Shown one piece after another: positions 1-8,463 of a stretch of 64,000 bases of DNA. Location: the NCBI GenBank assembly GCA_030625815.1, contig DAOUQF010000001.1, positions 124,001 through 188,000 on the forward strand. Reading direction: 5' to 3'. The translations under genes were made by a program, and so were the position numbers. The notes under the pieces are model-generated. The model did not search any database. It worked only from the letters and a program-made list of their open reading frames with translations, and was not told the DNA's origin. The first letter of the stretch is position 1. The number at the start of each line of letters is the position of its first letter. This DNA is from Eubacteriales bacterium. Lineage in GTDB: Bacteria > Bacillota > Clostridia > Tissierellales > GPF-1.

Positions 1-198
1 TTAAAAAAGCAAGAGCTCTCAAGCCCGAGGCTTGAATTGGAAGCGATCTCTTTGGAAGAGATGGAGAAGACGCATATTCAGCGGATCCTTCAGCAAGAAC
101 ACTACAATATGAGCAATGCGGCAAAGGTGTTGGGGATTGGCCGCAACACCTTATATCGCAAGGTAGAAAAATATGGAATTCCTATGATTGAAGATTAA
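1..198 (+). CDS. C-terminal end of a sigma-54-dependent activator (Fis-type HTH), cut by window start
   Basis: The open frame enters from the left edge and ends at TAA 196-198, giving the last 65 residues. The final stretch (SNAAKVLGIGRNTLYRKVEKY) reads as a Fis-type helix-turn-helix, the usual DNA-binding end of NtrC-family sigma-54 activators. The AAA+ and sensor parts lie outside the window. A sigma-54 promoter and a pair of direct repeats follow at once in front of the aldehyde oxidoreductase gene, so this protein is the likely activator of that operon. That link is inference from position. Confidence 0.85.
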   Translation, partial: LKKQELSSPRLELEAISLEEMEKTHIQRILQQEHYNMSNAAKVLGIGRNTLYRKVEKYGIPMIED

Positions 199-217
199 GT
201 GTTCGAAAACGGAACAC

Positions 218-269
218 TGTTCAATAACGATACAGTATTTATGATTTTATTGTTCCATATTGATACAGT
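218..269 (+). promoter_or_regulatory. Two 19-bp direct repeats, candidate upstream activator sites
   Basis: Bases 218-236 and 251-269 share the pattern TGTTCnATAnnGATACAGT, differing at three positions. Their starts are 33 bp apart, about three helical turns. They lie about 60-110 bp upstream of the sigma-54 promoter, the usual place for enhancer sites of a sigma-54 activator. The activator tail encoded just upstream is the obvious candidate to bind them. Confidence 0.6.
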
Positions 270-328
270 TTCACGGGCTGTGAAAACCTTATCATGAAAA
301 CCTTCCTGACCATCAGGCTTTGCGGGAT

Positions 329-344
329 TGGCACAATTCTTGCA
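329..344 (+). promoter_or_regulatory. Sigma-54 (-24/-12) promoter of the aldehyde oxidoreductase operon
   Basis: TGGCAC-N5-TTGCA matches the sigma-54 consensus exactly, with GG at 330-331 and GC at 342-343. Transcription would begin near 354. This rules out the in-frame ATG-like start at 349 and supports the ATG at 379. Confidence 0.88.
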
Positions 345-378
345 TTGATTGATAGTAATAAAACAAAGGAGGCTATTT

Positions 379-2172
379 ATGTACGGATATCATGGCAAGA
401 TTTTACGAATTAATTTGAAGACGCAAGAAGTTAAGGTGGATGCCTTGGATCTTGAGATCGCTAAAAAGTTTATTGGCGGACGAGGACTCGGCACAAAATT
501 TATGATGGATGAAGTGGATCCTAAGGTGGATGCCTTAAGCCCGGAAAATAAGTTGATGGTGGTTACAGGTCCATTGACTGGAACGGCGACGCCAACTGGC
601 GGACGATATATGGTCGTTACAAAATCACCTTTGACTGGGACGATCGCAAGTTCCAATTCAGGCGGATTCTTTGGCGCAGAATTGAAGTTTTGTGGGTATG
701 ACATGATTATTTTGGAAGACAAGTCTGAAGAGCCTGTATATCTGAATATCGTGGATGATCAAGTTGAATTTAAATCTGCAACCCATCTTTGGGGCAAGTT
801 GGTTGGGGAAGTTACCGATGAATTGCAAGCGGAGCATGGGAAAAAAGCAAAGGTTATGACCATCGGTCCAGCCGGGGAAAATCTTTCCTTGCTGGCGGCC
901 ATCATGAATGAAAAGGATCGCGCGGCTGGCCGTTCTGGCGTTGGTGCGGTTATGGGATCGAAAAATCTGAAAGCAATTGTCGTGAAGGGTTCCAAAAAAG
1001 TGGGTATTCATGACGCAGATGCATTGAAAGCAGTGTTCAAGGACAGCGTGAAGAAGATTCGCGAGAATGGGGTTACCGGTGAAGGGTTGCCTACATATGG
1101 AACTGCGGTACTGGTAAACATCATTAACGAAAATGGTGTGTATCCGGTGAAAAACTTTCAAGGGGCTTATGATCCCGATGCAGACAAGATCAGTGGCGAG
1201 AGCTTGAAAGAACAATTTTTGATTCGAAAGAATCCGTGCTATCGTTGTCCGATTGCCTGTGGGCGTTGGTGCGAGGTGGACGGCAAGGAAATGGCGGGTC
1301 CGGAATACGAAACTCTTTGGGCCTTCGGTTCCGATTGCGGCATTACCGATTTAAAAGAAGTAGTATTAGCGAACGACTGGTGTAATGAGCTTGGTCTTGA
1401 TACAATATCAGCAGGTACAACTTTGGCGGCTGCCATGGAGCTTCGTGAATTGGATCTTGTGAAAGCAGAAGAAATCGATGGACAACCTTTGGAGTTTGGA
1501 AATGTGAACGCCATTGTAGAGTGGACGAAGAAGATGGCATACCGAGAAGGATTTGGTGATAAATTAGCCTTGGGATCCTATCGTTTAACTGAAATGTATG
1601 GACGCCCTGATCTTTCCATGAGTGTTAAGAAACAAGAGCTTCCAGCTTATGATCCACGCGGTATTCAAGGTCAAGGTTTGCAGTATGCGACATCAAACCG
1701 TGGCGGTTGCCATGTGCGCGGCTACCTGATTTCTCCAGAGATCTTAGGCTTGCCGGAGAAGATTGACAAGAATGCATTGGAAGGGAAAGCATTCTGGGCA
1801 AAAGCGTTCCAAGACTTGACTGCTTCCATCGATTCTGCAGGATTGTGTTTGTTTACTTCTTTCGCGCTTGGTGCTGACGATTATGCGGCATTGATCAATG
1901 CGGTCTGCGGCACGGACCACACTGGCGATACGATTTTTGAAGCAGGAGAAAGAATTTGGAATATCGAAAAAATGTTCAACTTGGAATCCGGCGTTGCTCC
2001 ATCAGAAGATAAATTGCCGAGACGATTGTTGGAAGATGAAATTCCAGATGGACCATCGAAGGGTATGGTCAATCAATTGGACAAATTGCTTCCTGAGTAC
2101 TATGAACTTCGCGGATGGACAAAAGGCGGAATCCCAACGGATGAGCGACTGGAGCAATTGGGACTTAAGTAA
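379..2172 (+). CDS. aor: Aldehyde ferredoxin oxidoreductase (tungsten pterin enzyme)
   Basis: A 597-residue cytoplasmic enzyme expected to oxidise aldehydes to carboxylic acids with ferredoxin as acceptor, using a tungsten bis-pyranopterin and one [4Fe-4S] cluster. Cluster ligands are visible as C287-x2-C290-x3-C294 (CYRCPIAC) and distal C490 (GLCLF), matching the spacing in the archaeal AOR family. The length is typical. The start at 379 is chosen because AAAGGAGG lies at 365-372 and the sigma-54 promoter starts transcription near 354. It heads a group with a MoaD-like and a ThiF/MoeB-like gene, and cofactor synthesis genes lie downstream. Substrate range cannot be read from sequence; amino-acid-derived aldehydes are a reasonable inference. 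Confidence 0.93.
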   Translation: MYGYHGKILRINLKTQEVKVDALDLEIAKKFIGGRGLGTKFMMDEVDPKVDALSPENKLMVVTGPLTGTATPTGGRYMVVTKSPLTGTIASSNSGGFFGAELKFCGYDMIILEDKSEEPVYLNIVDDQVEFKSATHLWGKLVGEVTDELQAEHGKKAKVMTIGPAGENLSLLAAIMNEKDRAAGRSGVGAVMGSKNLKAIVVKGSKKVGIHDADALKAVFKDSVKKIRENGVTGEGLPTYGTAVLVNIINENGVYPVKNFQGAYDPDADKISGESLKEQFLIRKNPCYRCPIACGRWCEVDGKEMAGPEYETLWAFGSDCGITDLKEVVLANDWCNELGLDTISAGTTLAAAMELRELDLVKAEEIDGQPLEFGNVNAIVEWTKKMAYREGFGDKLALGSYRLTEMYGRPDLSMSVKKQELPAYDPRGIQGQGLQYATSNRGGCHVRGYLISPEILGLPEKIDKNALEGKAFWAKAFQDLTASIDSAGLCLFTSFALGADDYAALINAVCGTDHTGDTIFEAGERIWNIEKMFNLESGVAPSEDKLPRRLLEDEIPDGPSKGMVNQLDKLLPEYYELRGWTKGGIPTDERLEQLGLK

Positions 2173-2187
2173 TCAAGGAGTGTTTTT

Positions 2188-2409
2188 ATGAAGATTGAAG
2201 TGCGGCTTTTTGCCACCTTTCGAAACGGAAGAGGGAAAAAGGTAGTTGTTGAAATGAATAATCCAACCGTTACAGAAGTGCTTCAATCGATAGAGATCAC
2301 AGATGAGGATGTGGCGATCCTGCTCGTTAATGGGCAGGACGGCCGCTTTGATCAGGTTCTTGTGGAAGGTGATTATTTATCCATCTTTCCGCCGGTTGGA
2401 GGCGGATGA
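2188..2409 (+). CDS. moaD: MoaD/ThiS-family sulfur carrier protein
   Basis: A 73-residue ubiquitin-fold carrier ending in the required Gly-Gly (FPPVGGG). In this family the C-terminal glycine is adenylated and then thiocarboxylated to supply sulfur for the pterin dithiolene. It has a good AAGGAG site and sits 15 bp after the aldehyde oxidoreductase gene. The next gene, a ThiF/MoeB-like enzyme, overlaps its stop, which supports a carrier-activator pair. A role serving the tungsten cofactor of the upstream enzyme is inferred from the operon. Confidence 0.85.
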   Translation: MKIEVRLFATFRNGRGKKVVVEMNNPTVTEVLQSIEITDEDVAILLVNGQDGRFDQVLVEGDYLSIFPPVGGG

Positions 2410-3089
2410 TGGGGCGATATGATCGAAACAGGATTTTTACCGCATCGGAGATGGAGCGACTGCAAGCGTCTAAAGTTTGTGTGCTTGGGTGTGGCGGTCT
2501 CGGCGGATATATCGTTGAAATGTTGTCCCGAGTTGGAATCGGTGAATTAACCATTGTCGACGGGGATGTCTTTGATGACACCAATTTGAATCGCCAGCTT
2601 TTTGCAACCAGTGAAAATCTGGGTGAAGTGAAGGTTTTTGAAGCGAAAAAACGAATTGCAATTGTGAATCCTGAAACAACGATTGAAGCGGTGAACGCTT
2701 ATATCGATTCGGAAAATGCGAAAACGATCATAGGTGATGCTGACTTGGTAGTCGATGCTTTAGATAGTGTTTCATCAAGACTCGTCGTGCAGGAGATTTG
2801 TGAAGAATTGGGCATTCCCTTTGTTCACGGAGCCATTGCCGGCTGGTTTGGCCAGGTGACCACTATTTTCCCTGGCGATCGAACCTTGGCTCGACTCTAT
2901 CAAGATAAGGGGGATCACGGGATTGAAGAAGAACTTGGAAATCCCTCCTTTACACCGGCAGCCATTGCATCCATTGAAGTGGCGGAAGCCATTAAAGTGC
3001 TTTTGGGAAAGGAAGAAGTCTTGCGCAATCGGATTTTAATGATTGATTTATTGGATCACGAATATCATGTGATTCAGATGGAAAACTAA
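2406..3089 (+). CDS. ThiF/MoeB/HesA-family adenylyltransferase
   Basis: A 227-residue E1-like enzyme expected to adenylate the C-terminal glycine of the MoaD-like carrier. The nucleotide-binding GCGGLGGY motif is near residue 29 and is followed by an acidic D-x-D strand and the conserved NRQ of this superfamily. The paired CxxC zinc ligands present in E. coli MoeB and ThiF are not visible, so it is a zinc-less, shorter version. The start ATG overlaps the stop of moaD; ATG 2409 is an alternative. I leave the symbol open because ThiF and MoeB cannot be separated here. Context favours cofactor synthesis for the aldehyde oxidoreductase. Confidence 0.82.
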   Translation: MMGRYDRNRIFTASEMERLQASKVCVLGCGGLGGYIVEMLSRVGIGELTIVDGDVFDDTNLNRQLFATSENLGEVKVFEAKKRIAIVNPETTIEAVNAYIDSENAKTIIGDADLVVDALDSVSSRLVVQEICEELGIPFVHGAIAGWFGQVTTIFPGDRTLARLYQDKGDHGIEEELGNPSFTPAAIASIEVAEAIKVLLGKEEVLRNRILMIDLLDHEYHVIQMEN

Positions 3090-3091
3090 AT

Positions 3092-3190
3092 AATTATTCC
3101 GAGTCAACCCCTCTACGGGTAACTACGAGGGCTTGACCTATGGGTAATGGAAGAAATGCCATTGCCTCCCGTGTTTGGAAAGGAAGAAAA
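3092..3190 (+). ncRNA. Moco/Tuco riboswitch (molybdenum/tungsten cofactor RNA motif)
   Basis: The stretch contains the hallmark blocks of the Moco RNA motif: TCCGAG near 3098, GACCTATGGG at 3135-3144, GCCTCCCGTG at 3163-3172 and GGAAAGG at 3177-3183. A stem pairs GGTAATGG with CCATTGCC between the middle blocks. It lies between the aldehyde oxidoreductase group and moeA and is followed by a terminator-like hairpin, so it should control the cofactor genes downstream. Some members of this class respond to the tungsten cofactor (Tuco); the neighbouring enzyme makes that plausible. Confidence 0.88.
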
Positions 3191-3245
3191 AAACAAGTGA
3201 TTAGGCGTTCTTTTCTACGGGAAGAACGCCTATTTCTTGTTTATT
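3191..3245 (+). terminator. Riboswitch expression platform: terminator hairpin
   Basis: A perfect 11-bp stem (TAGGCGTTCTT 3202-3212 with AAGAACGCCTA 3222-3232) is extended by AAACAAG 3191-3197 pairing with CTTGTTT 3236-3242. The distal strand is T-rich. Its place between the riboswitch and moeA suggests cofactor-dependent termination. Confidence 0.75.
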
Positions 3246-3354
3246 AAAGGAAAATCAGAAATTATCAATGATGAAAGATACGCGGGTTATCCGTGTTGAA
3301 ATAAAAATTGTTAGTCGGATCGACAAATAGAGGATAAAGGAGTTGGGATCTGCA

Positions 3355-4581
3355 ATGGAAATGTTCACGGTGATGAGAAGACAGAAAGTAGCGGAATTAT
3401 TGGAAAGGGAATTTCAGGGATTCCAGGTAGATAGCGAGACGATTCCAATCGAAGAGGCCAGAGGCAGAGTGCTAAGCGAAGCGATTGTCGCGACGGAGAA
3501 TATTCCGCCGTTTCGGCGTTCAACGGTTGATGGGTATGCGGTTTGCAGCCAAGATACCATTGGATGTTCAGAAACCCTGCCGGCGATTTTGACTATTGTC
3601 GGTGAAACTCGGATGGGAGAGGGAACTGATTTGTCCGTTGATGCGGGTGAAGCAGTCTATGTACCAACGGGGGGGATTGTTCCGGTCGGCGCTGATTCGA
3701 TCTGCATGATTGAGTATACGGAAGATTTTCAAGACGAAGTTGGTATTCAACGTCCCATGAGTCAATTGGAGAATCTGGTGGATATCGGCGATGATGTCGC
3801 GCTTGGCGATTGTGTCTTGGAAAAAGGCACGCGGATCGGAACGCAACATATTGGCGCGCTGGCAGCCCTTGGCGTTCACCTGGTTCCCGTGTACCATCGA
3901 ATCCGAGTTGCCATCATTTCTACGGGAGATGAATTGGTTGCACCGGGTCAACCGGTTGAGTTGGGTCAGATTCGCGATAGCAATACGGATTCCTTGCGTG
4001 CCATGGCAGAAGCCCTTGGCTGTGAAATCACCTTGGTAAGTCGAATTGAAGATGAATTTGACGCCATTCAACAAACCCTGGAGAAGGCTGTGTCCATCAG
4101 TGATGTGGTGATGATTTCTGGAGGAAGTTCGGTGGGGAATCATGATATGACCCCTGATATTATCAATAGCCTTGGAGAGCCGGGCGTCCTGGTGCATGGG
4201 ATTGCGATTAAGCCTGGAAAACCGACCATGGTGGCAAAGGTGAGAAACAAGGCGGTATTTGGATTGCCGGGACATCCCGCATCCTGCTTTATCGCCTATA
4301 AAGCCATTGTTGAACCTTTTATCTTGCGGGATTTGCAAGGGGTGACAAAAAAAGAATTTCCCATTATGGCAGTCTCGGATTTTCAAATCCATGTCTCTTC
4401 CGGGCGTGATGTTTTCTATATGGTCGAGTTGCGGGAGACGAATAAGGGCTGGCTGGCAGCTCCGATTCATGGAAAGTCGGGAATGGTAACTTTATTGTCG
4501 AAAGCGGACGGCTATATTGAAATTCCAATGGAGAAAGAAGGACTGCAGAAGGGCGAGCCGGTTGCAGTGTACCGATTTTAG
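3355..4581 (+). CDS. moeA: Molybdopterin molybdenumtransferase MoeA
   Basis: A protein of 408 residues from ATG 3355 that inserts the metal into adenylylated molybdopterin; in this organism the metal may be molybdate or tungstate. Recognisable MoeA features are the N-terminal FRRSTVDGYAV segment, the STGDELV strand of the MoCF-binding domain, ISGGSSVGNHD and the PGKPT...GLPGHP loop. ATG 3355 lies 12 bp after AAAGGAG; a TTG at 3343 has no usable spacing and ATG 3361 is possible. It is the first gene after the Moco/Tuco riboswitch and is followed by a second MoeA with a binding-protein domain. Confidence 0.92.
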   Translation: MEMFTVMRRQKVAELLEREFQGFQVDSETIPIEEARGRVLSEAIVATENIPPFRRSTVDGYAVCSQDTIGCSETLPAILTIVGETRMGEGTDLSVDAGEAVYVPTGGIVPVGADSICMIEYTEDFQDEVGIQRPMSQLENLVDIGDDVALGDCVLEKGTRIGTQHIGALAALGVHLVPVYHRIRVAIISTGDELVAPGQPVELGQIRDSNTDSLRAMAEALGCEITLVSRIEDEFDAIQQTLEKAVSISDVVMISGGSSVGNHDMTPDIINSLGEPGVLVHGIAIKPGKPTMVAKVRNKAVFGLPGHPASCFIAYKAIVEPFILRDLQGVTKKEFPIMAVSDFQIHVSSGRDVFYMVELRETNKGWLAAPIHGKSGMVTLLSKADGYIEIPMEKEGLQKGEPVAVYRF

Positions 4582-4593
4582 GGGGGACAGAAG

Positions 4594-6516
4594 ATGAAAC
4601 GGAATATTTACTTGGAAACCATTGATATGGATGCGGCAAAAGCGGTCGTACAGAAAGAATTTTTATCGGTGGAGCAGCAAAGGACGGAACGGATCGCTGT
4701 TTTTGATTCCTTGAATCGAGTCACGGCGGAGCCGATTTTTGCCAGAATCTCCAATCCGCATTATAATGCATCAGCGATGGATGGAATCGCGGTTGACGCG
4801 AGTTGCACCTATGGCGCTCATGAAAGAAATGCAATCATCCTTGAAGAAGGAAAAGATTATATTTATGTCGATACAGGGGACTATATTCAACCGAAATACA
4901 ACGCGGTGATTATGATTGAAGATGTGTATCCGGAGGGGGAAGGAAAGATCTCGATTATTCGTTCGTCGCATCCGTGGGAGCATGTGCGTGTTGTCGGAGA
5001 AGACATTGCGGTGGGGGATATGATTTTGCCGTCGGGTCATCGGATCAGCCCGGTGGATATCGGGGCGATTCTCAGTGCAGGATTGACGGAAATCTCAGTA
5101 TTGCAGCAAGTCCGGGTTGGAATCTTACCGACGGGAACCGAAATTGTGAATCCTGGAGAACCCTTAGAACCTGGAAAAATCATTGATTCCAATTCGAGGG
5201 TCTTTGAAAATATGGTGAAAGAAGTGGGCGGTATTCCTAAAAGATACGATCCTGTTGTGGATGATCAGGAATTATTGCAATCTGCGATTCTAAAACTCGT
5301 TGCTGAGAACGATGTGGTTGTAATTAACGCGGGTTCCTCTGCGGGATCCGAAGATTATACGGTTGGATTGATCCGTGAGTTGGGCGAAGTCTTTGTTCAT
5401 GGGGTTGCAATCAAACCGGGCAAGCCGACTATTATTGGAAAGATTCAAGGTAAGCCGGTGATCGGAATTCCTGGATATCCGGTTTCCGCCTTTATTTCGT
5501 TCCGTGAATTCGTTGTTCCTTTGGTGGAACAAGGAGAAGTGAGAAATCGAGAAAATTATGTGGATGTTTTCTTGTCAAAGCGAATTGTGTCAGCATTGAA
5601 GCATCAGGAATATGTGCGCATGAAACTGGGACGCGTGGGTGAACGATTGATCGGCACGCCTTTGAGCCGTGGCGCCGGTGTCACCATGTCCCTTGTCAAG
5701 GCGGATGGATTATTGGCTATTCCAAAATCAGTGGAAGGAATTGAAGCGGGTACGGTTGTCTCGGTTGAACGGCTTCATTCCATGGAACAGATCGATCGTG
5801 CCTTGGTTTCCATCGGCAGCCATGATATCTTGATGGATCATCTCAATGATCTGATGGCCAAACAGTCAGAAGGGTTTTCGGTTTCATCGGCTCATGTCGG
5901 AAGTTTGGGTGGCATTATGGCGGTTCGAAGAGGAGAGACTCATGTGGCGCCGACCCATTTGCTGGATGAGGAGACGGGAACGTACAATCTATCCTTTGTA
6001 AAAAAATATGTGAAGGATGAGGTTGTTCTCCTAAAAGGGATCAAGCGATGGCAGGGACTCTACGTAGAGAAGGGGAATCCGCTGAAAATTCAGGGTGTTC
6101 GAGATTTGGCTGAGAAGGATTTGATCTTTGCCAATCGGCAAAAGGGATCGGGAACCCGTACACTGCTTGATTATTATTTGAAAAAGAAAAAACTGACAGG
6201 CGTGGAAATTCAGGGGTATCAGAATGAACTGACAACCCATACGAATGTTGCCTTGTCCGTACTCTCCGGTAACTCTCATGTGGGGATGGGGATTCAATCC
6301 GTCGGAGATTTGATGGGACTTGATTTTATTCCCTTGGCGTTGGAAGAGTATGATTTTCTGATACCGAAGAAATATCTCGAAGAACCTCGTGTCAAATATT
6401 TTATTCAGTGTTTGAAGAGCGAAGCTTTTAAAGCCAAACTCGAAGAGTTGGGCGGATATGTGGTAGAGGAATTCCGATTTGTTGATCCGATGAAGGCGGG
6501 TGAAACCCATGATTGA
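4594..6516 (+). CDS. MoeA fused to a PBP-like substrate-binding domain
   Basis: A 640-residue two-part protein. Residues 1 to about 400 form a second complete MoeA (HYNASAMDGIAV, PTGTEIV, INAGSSAGSEDY, KPGKPT, GIPGYPVS). Residues about 410-640 form a cytoplasmic periplasmic-binding-protein-like domain of the kind found in MoeA-PBP fusions (SSAHVGSLGGIMAVRRGE, GSGTRTLLDYY). The tail may sense or deliver the oxyanion or the pterin intermediate; that is inference. It starts at ATG 4594 after GGGGGG and overlaps moaA. Two MoeA paralogues in one operon suggest separate steps or separate metals. Confidence 0.9.
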   Translation: MKRNIYLETIDMDAAKAVVQKEFLSVEQQRTERIAVFDSLNRVTAEPIFARISNPHYNASAMDGIAVDASCTYGAHERNAIILEEGKDYIYVDTGDYIQPKYNAVIMIEDVYPEGEGKISIIRSSHPWEHVRVVGEDIAVGDMILPSGHRISPVDIGAILSAGLTEISVLQQVRVGILPTGTEIVNPGEPLEPGKIIDSNSRVFENMVKEVGGIPKRYDPVVDDQELLQSAILKLVAENDVVVINAGSSAGSEDYTVGLIRELGEVFVHGVAIKPGKPTIIGKIQGKPVIGIPGYPVSAFISFREFVVPLVEQGEVRNRENYVDVFLSKRIVSALKHQEYVRMKLGRVGERLIGTPLSRGAGVTMSLVKADGLLAIPKSVEGIEAGTVVSVERLHSMEQIDRALVSIGSHDILMDHLNDLMAKQSEGFSVSSAHVGSLGGIMAVRRGETHVAPTHLLDEETGTYNLSFVKKYVKDEVVLLKGIKRWQGLYVEKGNPLKIQGVRDLAEKDLIFANRQKGSGTRTLLDYYLKKKKLTGVEIQGYQNELTTHTNVALSVLSGNSHVGMGIQSVGDLMGLDFIPLALEEYDFLIPKKYLEEPRVKYFIQCLKSEAFKAKLEELGGYVVEEFRFVDPMKAGETHD

Positions 6517-7471
6517 TCAATTCAAGAGATCCATTCATTATTTGCGTTTATCCGTTACGGATCTTTGCAATCTAAAGTGTCAATATTGCATGCCGGAAGG
6601 CGGAGTGGACAAGAAGGCGCATCAGGATATTCTGCGCATTGAAGATTACCTGCGTCTGGTAGAAGAAATGACGAGCCTTGGAGTCGACAAGGTACGCTTA
6701 ACAGGGGGAGAACCCTTGGTGAGAAAGGGGATTGTTGATCTTGTTGAAGGGATCGCCAAACTCGAAGGAATCAAGGATTTGGCCATTACAACGAACGGCG
6801 TGCTGCTGAAAAAATATGCGGAAGAATTAAAAAACGCGGGATTGACCCGAGTGAATGTCAGCATTGACACACTGGATCCGGACAAGTATCGAGAGATTAC
6901 CCGGGGCGGGAATATCGAAGATGTTTTGGGCGGAATTGAAGAAGCGCGGAGAGTCGGTCTTTTGCCGATCAAATTGAATGTGGTGCTGATCAATGGATTC
7001 AACACCGACGAGGTGGAAGATTTTATTCGTTTGGCGGATGAAGATATGGATGTGCGATTTATCGAATTGATGCCGATTGGTCAGGTGGCGAATTGGAGCA
7101 AGGATAAGTTTATTTCTAATGAAAAGTTGCTGGAGAAACATCGCGATTGGTTTGTGATGGAAGACGGGGAACAATACGGACCGGCGAAGTATTATCAAAA
7201 GAAGGACGGCAAGGGGCGAGTTGGATTTATCAATCCGATTTCCAACCATTTTTGTTCGACCTGCAATCGAGTTCGCATGACGGCGGATGGAAAATTAAAG
7301 CTCTGTTTGCATACCAACGAAGAGTATGATTTAAAACCGCTGCTGGAAGAAGATTCGGATACGATTCGCAAGACGTTGCAGGAGTATATTGCCAAAAAGC
7401 CGGAAAGGCATCATATGAATGATCAGGAATTCCAGCCAATTGTGCGGGATATGAATCGGATTGGAGGCTAG
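6509..7471 (+). CDS. moaA: GTP 3',8-cyclase MoaA (radical SAM)
   Basis: A 320-residue radical SAM enzyme that converts GTP to 3',8-cyclo-GTP, the first step of the pterin cofactor pathway, with MoaC acting next. The N-terminal cluster motif is CNLKCQYC (C-x3-C-x2-C). The C-terminal cluster is C-x2-C-x13-C in [19 protein letters not shown]. The protein ends in the Gly-Gly dipeptide required for MoaA activity (RIGG). ATG 6509 is preferred to GTG 6500 because AAGGCGG lies 9 bp before it. The gene overlaps the end of the MoeA-PBP gene, suggesting translational coupling. Confidence 0.96.
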   Translation: MIDQFKRSIHYLRLSVTDLCNLKCQYCMPEGGVDKKAHQDILRIEDYLRLVEEMTSLGVDKVRLTGGEPLVRKGIVDLVEGIAKLEGIKDLAITTNGVLLKKYAEELKNAGLTRVNVSIDTLDPDKYREITRGGNIEDVLGGIEEARRVGLLPIKLNVVLINGFNTDEVEDFIRLADEDMDVRFIELMPIGQVANWSKDKFISNEKLLEKHRDWFVMEDGEQYGPAKYYQKKDGKGRVGFINPISNHFCSTCNRVRMTADGKLKLCLHTNEEYDLKPLLEEDSDTIRKTLQEYIAKKPERHHMNDQEFQPIVRDMNRIGG

Positions 7472-7473
7472 CT

Positions 7474-7953
7474 ATGGAGTTTACGCATTTTAATGAATAC
7501 GGGAAAGCGAAAATGGTTTCTGTCGGCGACAAGGAAGACACCAAAAGAGTTGCAATTGCCAAGGGCACCATTACAATGAATCCAAAAACCTTTCAAATGA
7601 TCGTTGATCAAACGCATAAAAAGGGAGATGTGCTTTCTGTCGCGCAGGTCGCCGGGATTATGGGAGCTAAGAAAACCAGTGATTTGATTCCCATGTGTCA
7701 TCCGATCTTTATCAGCGGAGCAGACATTGAATTTTCCACCGATGAAGCAACTTCATCTATTCACATCACGGCTACTACAAAAACTGTGGGCAAGACGGGA
7801 ATTGAGATGGAAGCGCTCACGGCCGTTTCAACGGCTGCATTGACGATCTATGACATGTGCAAGGCGGTCGACAAGAGCATGACCATTCAGAACATTCGAT
7901 TGGTGGAAAAAATGGGCGGCAAGAGTGGCCATTTCCGTCGAGAGGAAGAGTAA
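7474..7953 (+). CDS. moaC: Cyclic pyranopterin monophosphate synthase MoaC
   Basis: A 159-residue protein of normal MoaC length, catalysing formation of cyclic pyranopterin monophosphate from the MoaA product. The conserved LIPMCHPI segment, the [17 protein letters not shown] segment and the AVDK motif are all present. It starts two bases after the moaA stop, with GGAGG in the end of moaA. Its stop overlaps the start of the MOSC gene (TAATG), so moaA, moaC and the MOSC gene form a tightly coupled unit. Confidence 0.96.
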   Translation: MEFTHFNEYGKAKMVSVGDKEDTKRVAIAKGTITMNPKTFQMIVDQTHKKGDVLSVAQVAGIMGAKKTSDLIPMCHPIFISGADIEFSTDEATSSIHITATTKTVGKTGIEMEALTAVSTAALTIYDMCKAVDKSMTIQNIRLVEKMGGKSGHFRREEE

Positions 7954-8447
7954 TGAAAAACGGAAAGGTGATCGCCATCAAGAGCAGCAAGAAAAAAGGG
8001 ATGAAAAAAACCAGGATCGAGGAAGGCAATTTTATTGCTAATTTCGGACTGGAAGGCGATATTCACGCGGGTCATTCCCATCGCCAGGTCAGCCTGCTTG
8101 GAACGGAGAGCGCCAAGGAGATGCAGGAGTTTGGTGTGAAGGGTCTTTGCAGCGGCAAGTTTTCGGAAAATCTGACGACTGAGGGGATACTTTTGTGGGA
8201 ATTACCAGTGGGCACTCAATTGGAGATTGGTGAAACGATTCAAGAAGTGACTCAGATTGGCAAGGAATGTCATCCCGGGTGTGCAATCCTAGCGCAAGGC
8301 GATCGATGTGTGATGCCGACTCAGGGGATCTTTACACGCATCATTAAAGGTGGAAGAATCGTTGTTGGCGATATGATTGCCGTAGTAAAGGAAGTTGAAT
8401 CCATGGAAGATACCCGCCAAGCAAATAGAATGGCGAGCAATCAATAA
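7953..8447 (+). CDS. MOSC domain protein
   Basis: A 164-residue single-domain protein of the MOSC family (molybdenum cofactor sulfurase C-terminal domain). The conserved cysteine region is visible as GKECHPGCAI followed by GDRCVMPTQGIFTR, and an N-terminal GLEGDIHAG segment is typical. MOSC proteins handle sulfur or bind the finished cofactor; the exact role of stand-alone forms is not settled. The start ATG 7953 overlaps the moaC stop. In related bacteria MOSC and MogA-type domains are often neighbours or fused, which fits the mogA-like gene next door. Confidence 0.88.
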   Translation: MKNGKVIAIKSSKKKGMKKTRIEEGNFIANFGLEGDIHAGHSHRQVSLLGTESAKEMQEFGVKGLCSGKFSENLTTEGILLWELPVGTQLEIGETIQEVTQIGKECHPGCAILAQGDRCVMPTQGIFTRIIKGGRIVVGDMIAVVKEVESMEDTRQANRMASNQ

Positions 8448-8463
8448 AGGGCGAGGTGAAAGC

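Noticed and set aside
349-378. Earlier in-frame start for the aldehyde oxidoreductase
   Set aside because: It would begin at or before the predicted sigma-54 transcription start (about 354) and has no ribosome site, while ATG 379 has AAAGGAGG.
3568-4470. 300-residue minus-strand open frame opposite moeA
   Set aside because: It has no ribosome site, its composition is not protein-like, and it lies wholly antisense to a clear MoeA gene.
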